A stretch of 50,596 nt of DNA from Hydrogenophaga sp. A37 (GTDB lineage Bacteria > Pseudomonadota > Gammaproteobacteria > Burkholderiales > Burkholderiaceae_C). The notes beneath the pieces were generated by a model. It saw only the letters and a program-made list of their open reading frames with translations, was not told where the DNA came from and made no database searches. How positions within the stretch are numbered: the first letter of the stretch is position 1; each line of letters begins with the position of its first letter. This document shows positions 18,301 to 30,700 of the stretch, one piece after another. The position numbers were made by a program, and so were the translations under genes. The stretch lies in the NCBI RefSeq assembly GCF_002001205.1, contig NZ_MUNZ01000069.1, positions 1-50,596 on the forward strand, read 5' to 3'.

Positions 18301-18795
18301 GACACACCGCTGCCCACACACCCGCCGATCAACCGCATCGACAAAACCATCATCAAGCTGGCCGAGTTGCGCAAGAAGGGCGCGGGCTTCCTGTGGACCT
18401 GGGCGCTGGGACGCGCCCGCTGGGAGCTCGACCGGCTTCGCAACAGGCATGTGCTGCCCGTCCAGCCCCGGACCAACCAGCTGAACAACGAAGCGATCCA
18501 GGCGGCCTTCCTGGCCGCCCTTCCCCGCTACAAGTTGCACGTCTGGAACGGGTCTGCGGTGCTGTTCCGCCCGCCTCTCGACCTGCAATGGAAGGTCTCT
18601 GGAGGACGCTGGGTCAGCGCAGAACGGGAATATGTCCATGCCGACAACGACTGGACCCGCTTCATGCCGGCCCTGCGCGTGCTGGAAGTGCCTGGCGACC
18701 ATGACTCCATGGTGCTGGAGCCCAATGTGCGTGTCATGGCCAGCCTGATGAAGGGGTGCATCGAAGAGGCCCAACGTCCTGGGGCAAACGCATGA
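12346..18795 (+). CDS. Type I polyketide synthase, KS-AT-KR-DH-ACP-TE
   Basis: 2149 residues, start GTG (GAGAG upstream). KS at about 8-435: active Cys182 in TACSTS, His318 in HGTGT, His358 in KTNIGHT. AT at about 530-840: Ser630 in GHSMGE; the specificity position (HAFH or YASH in most ATs) reads AAHS, so malonyl is likely but not certain. A long KR structural part (about 870-1150) leads to the KR: TGGLGGIG (from 1170), VVDDG (1272-1276, B-type-like), Ser1317, Tyr1330, Asn1334. A DH follows the KR: His1417 in GHRTKAG..LLPG and Asp1588 in HPALLD. ACP Ser1807 in GGHSL. Type I TE: Ser1959 in GGFSGGG, Asp1986, His2119. The order KR before DH is unusual. The predicted product is a released, reduced and dehydrated beta-carbon acid; loading substrate and number of rounds are unknown. 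Its stop overlaps the next gene's ATG. Confidence 0.95.
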   Translation: MTTPSAASNDIAIVGMAAHLPGASNPMAYWSNLRQGIESIRRLTETELLANGEKPERIRHRNYVPAAAPLEGFEQFDADFFGFSPKEAAIMDPQHRQFLEVAWEALENAGHPPETFAGPIAVYAGCGMGSYFYFNICSNPDLVASTGMFLLRHTGNDKDFLSTRVSHIFDLKGPSVNVQTACSTSLVAAHLACQSLLLGECDMALAGGVTIELPHARGYIFQDGEILSPDGHCHAFDHRAQGTVFGSGAGVVVLRRLEDALKDGDHIWAVIKGTAINNDGAAKSGYLAPSVDGQAKAIAEAQAVAGVSADTIDYVECHGTGTYLGDPIEVAALTQAFRETTSDTGFCRIGSVKTNIGHTDTAAGVASLIKVALALKHQEIPPSLGYEQPNPSIDFDTSPFQVNHTLSPWVSHKGPRRAGVNSLGVGGTNAHAVLEEAPAREASEPSDWPFQLLVVSGRSRAALDANAKALAAHLRAHPEQALADVAFTLKQGRRAFEHRRVLVAESHEEAATLLEGSDTRRVFTHSHLDDPEVVFMFPGGGAQYAGMARELYATEPVFQDWMDRGLDVLQRQLDYDIRALWLPEPQNHAAAVEKLKRPSVQLPLIMIVEHALAQLWMSWGVKPAALVGHSMGENTAACLAGVMSFEDCIGLVLLRGQLFDTVPPGGMLSVPLPADEVRSLLGQELDMASVNAPELCVVSGPQDALDRLEARLREREIEPQRIQIDIAAHSRMLEPILSRFEAYLRSIRLSAPKLPIISNRDGLPLSAADATDPLYWVRHLRSTVYFADGLATLKKESHRVYLEVGPGKALCSLAQANGVPASQVINSLRHADHAVPDDVWFLGTLGRLWATGVKVDWEPIWGEARRHRVPLPTYAFQRKPYFIEPGAARSAPEAAPQLVRTDDIRTWGYQPRWRPRQANIEIDVTQDLASTAPQNWLLFADETGLSDKLIERLRRASHRVTVVRAGDLFARLSEFEYLLAPERGREGYDELLRDLVATGNTPQQIVHAWLVTQEERFRPGSSFFHRNLEQGFFSLLFLAQAMAGENLPKPQHLTVLSSGAVRVRDEALPYPEKATLMGPARVAPRELPGLTCSVLDVVLPAVNKSWRAKPDVNALNALADHVLEDLFAAPDNRVVAWRADKRFELGFAPLPLAPTEGLSGFSQGCVCLLTGGLGGIGLTLAERLAREKQARLVLLARQPLPAPETWDARLRSGDPMDPVVQRILAVRRLESLGAEVLVIAADVCNVKDMRTAADQAQQRFGRIEVVIHAAGVVDDGPLMTKTSGGVEEVFAPKVHGVQILHDLFPDGSIDRLILFSSTSTVTAPAGQVDYVAANEYLNAYAHSRAGQRTKVLAIDWGIWNEVGMAAKAMASRLGEAAPPPRHPAGSPLLDEATFDASGHRMFTSTWQTEGRWILDGHRTKAGQALLPGTGYLELAAEALRGNGETGSFSIKDLYFFRPLEVNDGQTRDVRVKLARSDEGYALEVRSDVLFEGRKGFQLNAQATLVPGALPTVGRMDIAALQARCTLHGAEDANGLRSPQEEHLNFGPRWRVLQTVAYGEGEGIARLQLPTAFENDLAAGYLLHPALLDLATGWAMLLIDGYKSDHLWVPVSYESVKVHRPLPGTVWSWVRNAQDNRSDAPFAVFDVTLCDAQGEVCVEVQGFSIKRLQEGGFSASISRLDARELVFEDNKATGAHAKLSPAEEQLQYNVSQGILPNEGADAFGRALATGLSQVVISSMNLDALVHKAGESAANDAGSGQKFQRPDLDSDYVAPGNDVERTLVGFWEELLGVDQVGVQDSFFDLGGHSLIAVRLFAMIKKAYRVEFPISVLFEAPTIALCAAMIRERIGDSGTEDAASPVTGGAAPPPARRRFVHLVPMHDGEGGERTPFFLVAGMFGNVLNLRHLARLLGADRPFYGLQARGLYGDQAPHETFEEAAADYIAEMRQVQPHGPYLLGGFSGGGITAFEIARQLESAGEKVSLLVLLDTPLPTHPPINRIDKTIIKLAELRKKGAGFLWTWALGRARWELDRLRNRHVLPVQPRTNQLNNEAIQAAFLAALPRYKLHVWNGSAVLFRPPLDLQWKVSGGRWVSAEREYVHADNDWTRFMPALRVLEVPGDHDSMVLEPNVRVMASLMKGCIEEAQRPGANA

Positions 18796-19784
18796 ACCAG
18801 CCCGTGGAAGCACGTGTCCTGACGATCGTGCTCAACTACCGGACACCCGAGCTGACGCTGCGGGCGGTGGAGGCGGCCCTAAGGGAAATGGAAGGGCTGG
18901 CTGGTGCCATCACGATCGTCGACAACGATTCGGGAGATGGGTCGTACGAGACCCTGACCCGGGCGGTGCAGGAACGCGGCTGGAGCCGGGTGCGGGTGCT
19001 GCAATCCGGTCACAACGGCGGCTACGGGGCTGGCAACAACTTCGGCATCCGCCACGGTCTGCCCGATGGCTCTTCGCCCGACTACATCTACATCCTCAAC
19101 TCCGACGCCTTTCCTGAGCCCGGTGCCATTCGGGTGCTGGCCGAGCATCTGCAGGCCCATCCCCAGGTGGGTTTCGCTGGCAGCCGCTTGCACGGGGAAG
19201 ACGGTGTCTACCACCAGACGGCGTTCCGTTTTCCCACCGTTTTCAGCGAATTCGAGGGGGCCGCGGTGACCGGCCCCATCTCCCGCCTGCTCCGGCGCTA
19301 CATCGTGGCCCTGCCAGAACCTCGAGAAGCACAGACGGTGGACTGGATGGCGGGCGCCAGCCTGATGGTGCGCCACCGCACCTTCGAGGAAACCGGCGGA
19401 TTCGATGAGTGTTTTTTTCTCTATTTCGAAGAAACCGATTTGTGCCTGCGCGCACGTCGGGCCGGCTGGCTGTCCGTCTACCTGCCCCAGAGCCGCGTCA
19501 TGCACATCGGGTCGGTCTCCACCGGTATGAAGACCTGGAAGCGGATGCCTCCGTTCTGGTTCGATTCGCGCATGTGGTACTTCACGAAGAACCATGGCGT
19601 GCTCTACGCCGCGATGGCCACGCTGGCCCATGTCGCCGGCGCCTTGATCGCCAGGTTTCGACGGTTGTTTCAGCAAAAGAGCCCCGATCAGCCCAAACAC
19701 TTCCTGGGCGATCTTGTCTCTCACGCTCTGCGTTGCGCGTGGCACCGGCGTCTTGTCGGACGCTCCAGCGCCGCATCCGTCTGA
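18792..19784 (+). CDS. Family 2 glycosyltransferase, rhamnosyltransferase-like
   Basis: 330 residues from the ATG that overlaps the PKS stop (ATGA). GT2 features: IVLNYRTPELT (about 11-21), ITIVDNDSGDGS (about 40-51), GHNGGYGAGNN (about 75-85) and LNSDAFPEPGA (about 104-114, the DXD-like position). VDWMAGASLMVRR-type and GGFDECFFLYFEETDLCLR (about 199-217) match the acceptor/base motif of rhamnosyl- and dTDP-sugar transferases. No transmembrane helix apart from a weak hydrophobic stretch near 270-290. The coupled translation with the PKS suggests that the two products work in one pathway. Donor and acceptor unknown. Confidence 0.9.
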   Translation: MNQPVEARVLTIVLNYRTPELTLRAVEAALREMEGLAGAITIVDNDSGDGSYETLTRAVQERGWSRVRVLQSGHNGGYGAGNNFGIRHGLPDGSSPDYIYILNSDAFPEPGAIRVLAEHLQAHPQVGFAGSRLHGEDGVYHQTAFRFPTVFSEFEGAAVTGPISRLLRRYIVALPEPREAQTVDWMAGASLMVRHRTFEETGGFDECFFLYFEETDLCLRARRAGWLSVYLPQSRVMHIGSVSTGMKTWKRMPPFWFDSRMWYFTKNHGVLYAAMATLAHVAGALIARFRRLFQQKSPDQPKHFLGDLVSHALRCAWHRRLVGRSSAASV

Positions 19785-19805
19785 CATTCCATTTTTGGCA
19801 ATCCC

Positions 19806-19810
19806 AGGAG
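19806..19810 (+). promoter_or_regulatory. Ribosome binding site fixing the start of the formyltransferase-NRPS
   Basis: AGGAG sits 6 bases before the ATG at 19817. The open frame runs further upstream into the GT2 gene, but this strong site and the Fmt-like N-terminus starting right after it fix the start here. Confidence 0.7.
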
Positions 19811-19816
19811 TCGTCT

Positions 19817-24450
<4,634 letters not shown>

Positions 24451-24454
<4 letters not shown>

Positions 24455-25239
24455 TGCGCTCCCCAGACCAGGCCAATGCCGTGGGGCATGTGCAGGCATC
24501 AATCGCCGCCTTGCTGCCCCCCCGCTTGGGCGTGGTTTGTACCGCGGTCGACGGTGACCCGCGAAATTTGTACCCGGAAGAGCGGATCTCGATCATCCAG
24601 GCGGTACCAGGCCGACAGCGCGAATTTGCTGCAGGACGGGCTGCCGCACGGGAGGCCATGGCCTGCATAGGGGTCGAGCGCGGTCCAGTACCCAGTGGCC
24701 CAGACCGTGCACCCATATGGCCCTTGGGCCTGGTGGGCTCGATCTCCCACACCCGGCAGATTTGTATCGTGGCCGTGGGGCACGCGAAAGAGGTGGGCTC
24801 GATCGGCATCGACGTGGAAGAGCGCCTGCCGGTCAGCCCGGACCTCTGGCACAGCATCTGTACCCCAAAAGAACAAACCTACCTGCAAAGCCAGCCCGTG
24901 GAGCAACGGGGCGACATCGTCACCCAACTGTTTTCCGCCAAGGAAGCCTTCTATAAATGGCAGTACCCCTTGACGAGACGTTTGCTGGACTTCCAGGACG
25001 TTCAGGTGAACCTGGAGCTGGGAGGTGGCGGTTTTTCGGTTGGGCCTGTTGATGCGCTTCGATGGCCTGACGCTCTCGCACCGGTGACTGGCGGCATGTT
25101 CACCGACAAGCAATGGGTCATCGCCTGGGTTTGTGGACACCCCGGTCGACCTCGGGTGCCGCAGGGCATGCGTCCAGGCAACTTACAAGCCGCCCTGCCC
25201 CAAAACCCTCCGTCGAACCACACCGAGGTCCTGCCATGA
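24451..25239 (+). CDS. 4'-phosphopantetheinyl transferase, EntD/Sfp type
   Basis: About 262 residues. Motifs of the EntD-like branch are in order: SISHTRQICIVAVG (about 97-110), the Mg-binding GIDVEE (about 119-124) and FSAKEAFYKWQYP (about 167-179). It transfers phosphopantetheine from CoA to carrier-protein serines. The local targets are the PKS ACP (Ser1807), the NRPS PCPs (Ser1469; Ser639 and Ser1704) and probably the carrier of the ligase-acyltransferase fusion (Ser458). ATG 24451 overlaps the NRPS stop and a second ATG follows at 24454, so either may be used. It overlaps the next gene in the same way (ATGA at 25236-25239). A dedicated PPTase in the cluster argues that the assembly lines are functional. 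Confidence 0.93.
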
Positions 25240-26315
25240 GGCTCCAACGGTTGAACCCTCTCGTGAATTTTGGACTGAAGCTTCTACGGCAACCCACCAA
25301 CCTGAATTTCGATCGCATCAGCGCCGAAGTGATTTGCCCCGAGGAGACCCAGCCATGCAAACCGCTCGCGTATCTTGAGGGGCAATTGGACAAAGCCACG
25401 GCACCTATCCAGGGCTTCGACACCCTTGCGAATGAACTGGCCATCCTCAAAATCACCGAAGTGCGACACGCCCCGACCATCCGCTACACCTTGTCCAACT
25501 GCATCGTGCACGATGCAGGTTTCGATGTGCTGGGTGGTGCATGGCGCAAGAAGGGAATAGATCGGCCGGATTTTTTGATCCAGCCCATCACCGAATTGGC
25601 ATCATTGAGCTACTGCATGTCCAGTGTGAGCCACCGGTACTTCGGCCACTGGCTGCAAGACGCGTACACGAGCGCTTTGCTGGCCCAGCCGAATGAAGGC
25701 CTGCTTCTCGATGTGGGTACCGAGGGCAGCCATGCCACAGACTATGTGAAGGCAGCCGGACTCAGCCCCTTACCCGCCAGCGTGTACTTGGCTCGTGAAC
25801 TCCACTGCTACCAAGACTACGGCCAAGGTCCCTCCAAGCGAGCACGCATTGCCGAATTGCGAACCCGGCTTGCAGCAGCCATTCCTGATGGTGATCGCTA
25901 TGCACCGGGCAGCGCCGTGTACTTCCGGCGTGGACACAGCGGTGTTGCCAGGCTGATTGAAAACGAAGACGAACTCATGCGGGCACTCACAGCCAAGGGG
26001 TTCGAGGTTTTTGATCTCGAAGGGGCCAGCGTCTCCGACATTCAACAGCGGTTTCGACATGCGCGCACCGTGGTCAGTATCGAAGGCAGTCAGCAGTGTC
26101 ATCTCACCTTCGCCCTCCCCCCGGGGGCATCCCTTATTTCACTGATACCGTCTGATCGCTTCTCAGTGGTTTTGCTGGGCTATGCCAGAGCAATTGAACT
26201 TCAATGGGGCTGCGTGGTGATTGACCGGGTCGAACATGGCTACCACGTCAACGTGGACGACGTTTTCAGAACCCTGGATCTTGCCGAGCGCCAGAGAGAA
26301 GACAAATGCGAATGA
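25236..26315 (+). CDS. Family 61 glycosyltransferase (DUF563-like)
   Basis: 359 residues from the ATG overlapping the PPTase stop. The middle and C-terminal parts carry GT61 features: YFGHWLQDAY (about 132-141), VYFRRGHSG (about 228-236), EVFDLEGASVSDIQQRFRHA (about 257-276), VVSIEGSQQCHLTFALPPGA (about 279-298) and SLISLIP. GT61 members include xylosyl- and glucosaminyl-type transferases in plants and animals and capsule GTs in bacteria. No signal peptide, so probably cytoplasmic. The specific sugar cannot be inferred. About 195 non-coding bases follow before the GT4 gene. Confidence 0.82.
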   Translation: MRLQRLNPLVNFGLKLLRQPTNLNFDRISAEVICPEETQPCKPLAYLEGQLDKATAPIQGFDTLANELAILKITEVRHAPTIRYTLSNCIVHDAGFDVLGGAWRKKGIDRPDFLIQPITELASLSYCMSSVSHRYFGHWLQDAYTSALLAQPNEGLLLDVGTEGSHATDYVKAAGLSPLPASVYLARELHCYQDYGQGPSKRARIAELRTRLAAAIPDGDRYAPGSAVYFRRGHSGVARLIENEDELMRALTAKGFEVFDLEGASVSDIQQRFRHARTVVSIEGSQQCHLTFALPPGASLISLIPSDRFSVVLLGYARAIELQWGCVVIDRVEHGYHVNVDDVFRTLDLAERQREDKCE

Positions 26316-26509
26316 TCCCGGCCCCAATGGCCTGCTCATTGGCCCAACCGTGAGATCAATCGCTGAAGACAAGTTGGGCCAAGTGCTTATTGCGGCGTTT
26401 GAGTTCGCGCTCAAAGTTGTGTTCTCGCGCGAACGACGACTTGAGGACCACGGATCCCAACAGGGCGTCCGTCCAGATCAGCTGCATGAAGTACAACGAA
26501 AGAACTGAG

Positions 26510-27733
26510 ATGTCGATACCTAGCAACAGCTTGCTGCTGTACGCACCTGTTCCGATCTACCCCGGCAAAGGTGGTTACCTGCTTGAGGACCAAGCATGCA
26601 ATGGTCTGCGACTTTGGGCGGAGAACTTTGACCGGGTGATCGTGATGCATCCACTCGAACACGGTGCGGCACCGCCCAGTTGGATCCCCGTTCAATCGTC
26701 TGGCATTGATCTGAGCCGCGTGGAAATGGTGGCGCTGCCCACCACCTACCGTCCCGATCAATTTCTCATCCACTACTGGTCGGTTCGAAAACAGATCGCG
26801 CAACTCATTGACCGTGCGCACTACCTGTCGTTCTCTATCGGTGGCCTGTTCGGCGACTGGGGCTCCGTCGCTGCCATCGAGGCCCATAGAAAAGGGAGGC
26901 GCTTTGCCGTCTGGACAGACCGAGTGGAATCAGAGGTCGTCCGCCACCAAGCGCAGACTGCGCAAAGCGCCAAGGCACGCTTGAGAGCCTCTCTGTATCA
27001 CCGTCCAATGGCCATGCTGGAGCGCGCCATCATTCGACGAGCCACTGTCGGCCTTTTTCACGGAGCGGAAACCCACGCCGCATATGCCCCCTACGCCAAA
27101 GCAGCCGAAATCGTTCACGATATCCACTTGCGCGAGCAGGATCGAATTCCCGCCGACGAGCTCAATCGCAAGCTTCATCGTGTCCTGGACGGACCCCTGA
27201 ACATCTGCTATCTCGGTCGTGCCGACGCCATGAAGGGAACGGATGACTGGATCGAAGTGATGGCCGGTCTCAAATCGGCAGGCATCGACTTCCATGCAAC
27301 TTGGTTGGGTGAGGGAGAACGCCTGCAGACCATGAAGGCAGCGGTGGGCCGTTTGGGGTTGGGGAAGCAGATCACGTTGCCCGGCTTCGTGCGAGACCGA
27401 ACGGCCATTCTGAAAGCACTCCGAGAGGCTCACCTATTCGTGTTTTGCCACAAAACGCCGGAGTCGCCGAGGAATCTGATCGAAGCGCTGGTGTCTGGCA
27501 CCCCGATCATCGGGTACGACAGCCCGTTTCCCCAAGACCTGATCTCGGCGAACGGAGGGGGTCTGTTGTCTCCCAAGGATGATGTCAAGGCCCTGGTGTC
27601 ATCTCTGGTTGGCTTGGCGGGTGACCGCAAGCGCTTGTCCAATTTAATCGGTCAGGCCGCGCTGGATGGCAGCGCCTTCAACGATGTGGAAGTGTTCAGA
27701 CATCGAAGCGAAGTGATTCGCACCTACCTATGA
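26510..27733 (+). CDS. Family 4 (GT-B) glycosyltransferase
   Basis: About 407 residues from ATG 26510; an in-frame ATG at 26486 would add 8 residues and cannot be excluded. The N-terminal domain starts LLLYAPVPIYPGKGGYLLED, a glycosyltransferase acceptor-domain start. The C-terminal GT-B domain has ICYLGRADAMKGTDDW (about 234-249), WLGEGERLQ, ITLPGFV and ESPRNLIEALVSGTPIIGYD (about 320-339), the E-x7-E-like donor-binding motif of GT4. Cytoplasmic, presumably adding one sugar of the repeat unit. It lies 28 bases upstream of the FAAL-NRPS. Confidence 0.88.
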   Translation: MSIPSNSLLLYAPVPIYPGKGGYLLEDQACNGLRLWAENFDRVIVMHPLEHGAAPPSWIPVQSSGIDLSRVEMVALPTTYRPDQFLIHYWSVRKQIAQLIDRAHYLSFSIGGLFGDWGSVAAIEAHRKGRRFAVWTDRVESEVVRHQAQTAQSAKARLRASLYHRPMAMLERAIIRRATVGLFHGAETHAAYAPYAKAAEIVHDIHLREQDRIPADELNRKLHRVLDGPLNICYLGRADAMKGTDDWIEVMAGLKSAGIDFHATWLGEGERLQTMKAAVGRLGLGKQITLPGFVRDRTAILKALREAHLFVFCHKTPESPRNLIEALVSGTPIIGYDSPFPQDLISANGGGLLSPKDDVKALVSSLVGLAGDRKRLSNLIGQAALDGSAFNDVEVFRHRSEVIRTYL

Positions 27734-27761
27734 TTTCCAGCTCTAAAGGGATCACGGGACC

Positions 27762-30700
27762 ATGCACCGGGTAGAAACCATGTCGCCGAAAGACAGTTGC
27801 GACGCTCAAACACCGATAGCTCAGAGAATCACTCTTCGAGAGCTGCTGCGTGAGCGGACAGCGGACCTCGGAGACCTCCCGGCCTACGTGTTCCTGGGCA
27901 GCGATCTTGAGCCCGCCCAAGCGCTGAGCTACGCCGCGCTGGGCCAGTCTGCCGAAACCATTGCCCGCAAGCTGCGCGGGCTGACCCAGGCCGGTGACCG
28001 GGTCTTGCTGGCGTTCAGCAACGACCTGGAGGCGGTGCAGCTGTTCTGGGGCTGCATCCTGGCCCGCACCCTTCCGATCCCAGCACCGGCACCGGACACT
28101 AAGAATGTCAGGGGCAGTGAAGCACGGCTGCGAGGGATCGCGGTCGATGCGAACGTGGCTTTGGCCCTGACCCATGAAAGCCACGTTGAGACCGGTCGCG
28201 GGCAGATCCCCGACGTGCGCTGGCACTCGCTTCAGACCCTGCTGGCCTTGCCGCAGGGGGTCGACCCAGCCGTGCCCGCCGCCCAATGGGAAGGTCCAGC
28301 GGACGCGGCCTACCTGCAATACACGTCCGGCTCCACCAGTGCCCCGCGAGGTGTCGAGATCACCCACGGGAACGTGCTCGCGCAATGCGCTGCCTTGATG
28401 CGCAGGCTGGACACCCACGGCAAGCGGGGGCTGATCTGGCTGCCCTGGTTCCACGACTATGGGCTGATCCATGGCGTGATCCAGCCCCTGTACTCGGGTG
28501 CAACCGCGTTCCTGATGCCCACCGCGCAGTTCCTGCTGCGACCCTTGAGGTGGCTGGAGGCGATCGAGAAACACGGCGTGACGCACAGTGGCGCCCCCGA
28601 TTTCGCCTACGTTGCCTGCGTGAAGGCCTTGGCCCGCGCACCCGGGTGGACCGCCCGGCTGGACAACTGGCAGGTGGCCAGTTGTGGCGCGGAGCCGGTG
28701 CGAGCCACCACCTTGAACGCCTTCGCCGAAGCCTTCGCGCCCTTTGGCTTCCACAACGCGGCACTGGCACCTTCCTACGGCTTGGCCGAAGCGGTTCTGG
28801 CGGTCACCGTGCGGGACACCCACACCCCTTTGCTGCAGCTCACCCTCGACGCGCAAGCCATCGAACGCCATGAGGTGCAGCATGCCCTTCTGGGGGCGCC
28901 CGGGACCCGAACCCTGGTGGGGTGTGGTCCCCCGCTCCCGGGTTTTGAGCTGTGCATCGTCGACCCTGACACTTCGGTGCCATGCCTGCCTCATCGCATC
29001 GGCGAAATCTGGGTGGCAGGGCCAAGCGTGGGTCGAGGGTATTGGGGACAACCTGAAGCATCGGCCGAGCACTTTGGCGCCACCCTGGCCCATGCGGGCG
29101 CCGACCCAACGCACCATCTGCGCACAGGTGACCTGGGTTTCATGCATGAAGGCGAGTTGTTCGTCGCGGGCCGGCTCAAGGACCTGATCCTGGTGAACGG
29201 GCGCAACCTGTATCCGCACGACCTGGAGCAGACAGCAGAGGCGTCGCACCCGAACATCCGTTCGGGTGGTGTCATCGCGATCTCGGTAGACAAAGGTCTG
29301 AAGGAAACCGCGGTCATGCTGGTCGAATGCAGCCGACGACCCGCGCCGGATGCGGTGCGTGAGCTGCTCGACGGTGTGCAGGAACAGGTGGGCATCGAGC
29401 ACCAGCTGGACCTGCACGACATCGTGCCGTTGCCAGCCGGCGCCCTCCCGCGCACGTCCAGCGGCAAGCCCATGCGCGGTGCGGCGCGGCGGCTTTATCT
29501 GCAAGGAGCGCTGGAGCCCCTGCGGCTGGCGGCCGAGGCGCCACCGCTTCTGGCGTTGCCGCAGAACGGCGACGCTGATGCGCCGCTCATCGATACCCTG
29601 ACCCAGGTGTGGTCCGATGTCCTCGAGCACGATGGGATTCAACCCGACGCGAACTTTTTTGACCTGGGCGGTGACTCGCTGCTGGCCACCCAGCTGGTAT
29701 CGCGCCTGCGAACGAGGCTGGGCGTTGAACTGCCCATCAGCGCCCTGTTCGAAAGCCCCACGGTGCGCGGACTGGCACGCCGGGTGGGTCAAGCGCAAGA
29801 GCAGCTGTCCCATTCGCGTCCCCACCCGACGGTAGGGCCAGCGACGCGGCACGGTGTACGTGCGCCGGGAGCCCGGGTCACGCTGTCCCACTCGCAGGAG
29901 CGCATGTGGTTCATGCACGAGTTGGCGCCCCACAGCAGCGCGTACAACGTGCCGTTGGCCATTCGCTTGTGGGGCCTGCTCGATCTCGCCGCGCTGCAGA
30001 CGGCACTGGAGCAGGTGGTCGAACGCCATGAAATCCTGCGAACCCGGTTCATCAAGTCACCTGAAGGCGCATGGGGTGAAGTGGTGTCGGCCCCTCCTCC
30101 GCTGATCGACGAGGTGCGGCTGGCCCTGGACGGAGCACCCGTGTCCGACGGTGTGTTGCATCGCCACCTGGCCCAAGTCACTGCCGAGCCCTTCCGGCTG
30201 GATCGGTGCCCGCTGCTGCGCGCACAGGTCGTGCATATCGCCGAACAGGATGCCGTGTTGCTGATCGTGATGCACCACATCATCAGCGACCAATGGTCGT
30301 TCGCCGAACTGGGCCGGGAACTGGCCGCGCGGTACAGCGCCATTCGGACCGGCGCGGAAGCCGCGTTGCCCAGTCTGCCGCTCCAGTATGCGGACCACGC
30401 GAGCTGGCACCGGAGCTGGTTTGAAGGCGAGCGGCGAGCGAACGAACTGGCCTACTGGTCGCGCCGCCTGGACGGCCTGGAGCCGCTGCCGCTCAACTAC
30501 GACTTTCCGCGGCCGCTGGCACAAAGTTTTAGGGGTGCCTCGCTGCGCTGGCCCTTGGACCCCGACCACATCGTGGCGTTGCGTGGCCTCGGCGCGGCCC
30601 ATGGTGCCAGTCTCTCGATGGTGCTGATCGCCGCGCTCAACGTGATGCTGCATCGGCACACGGGCAAGACCGACATCGGTATTGGCGTGCCGATCGCCAA

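Noticed and set aside
27696..30029. 777-codon open frame antisense to the FAAL-NRPS
   Set aside because: Same reason: the plus strand encodes complete FAAL, ACP and C domains.
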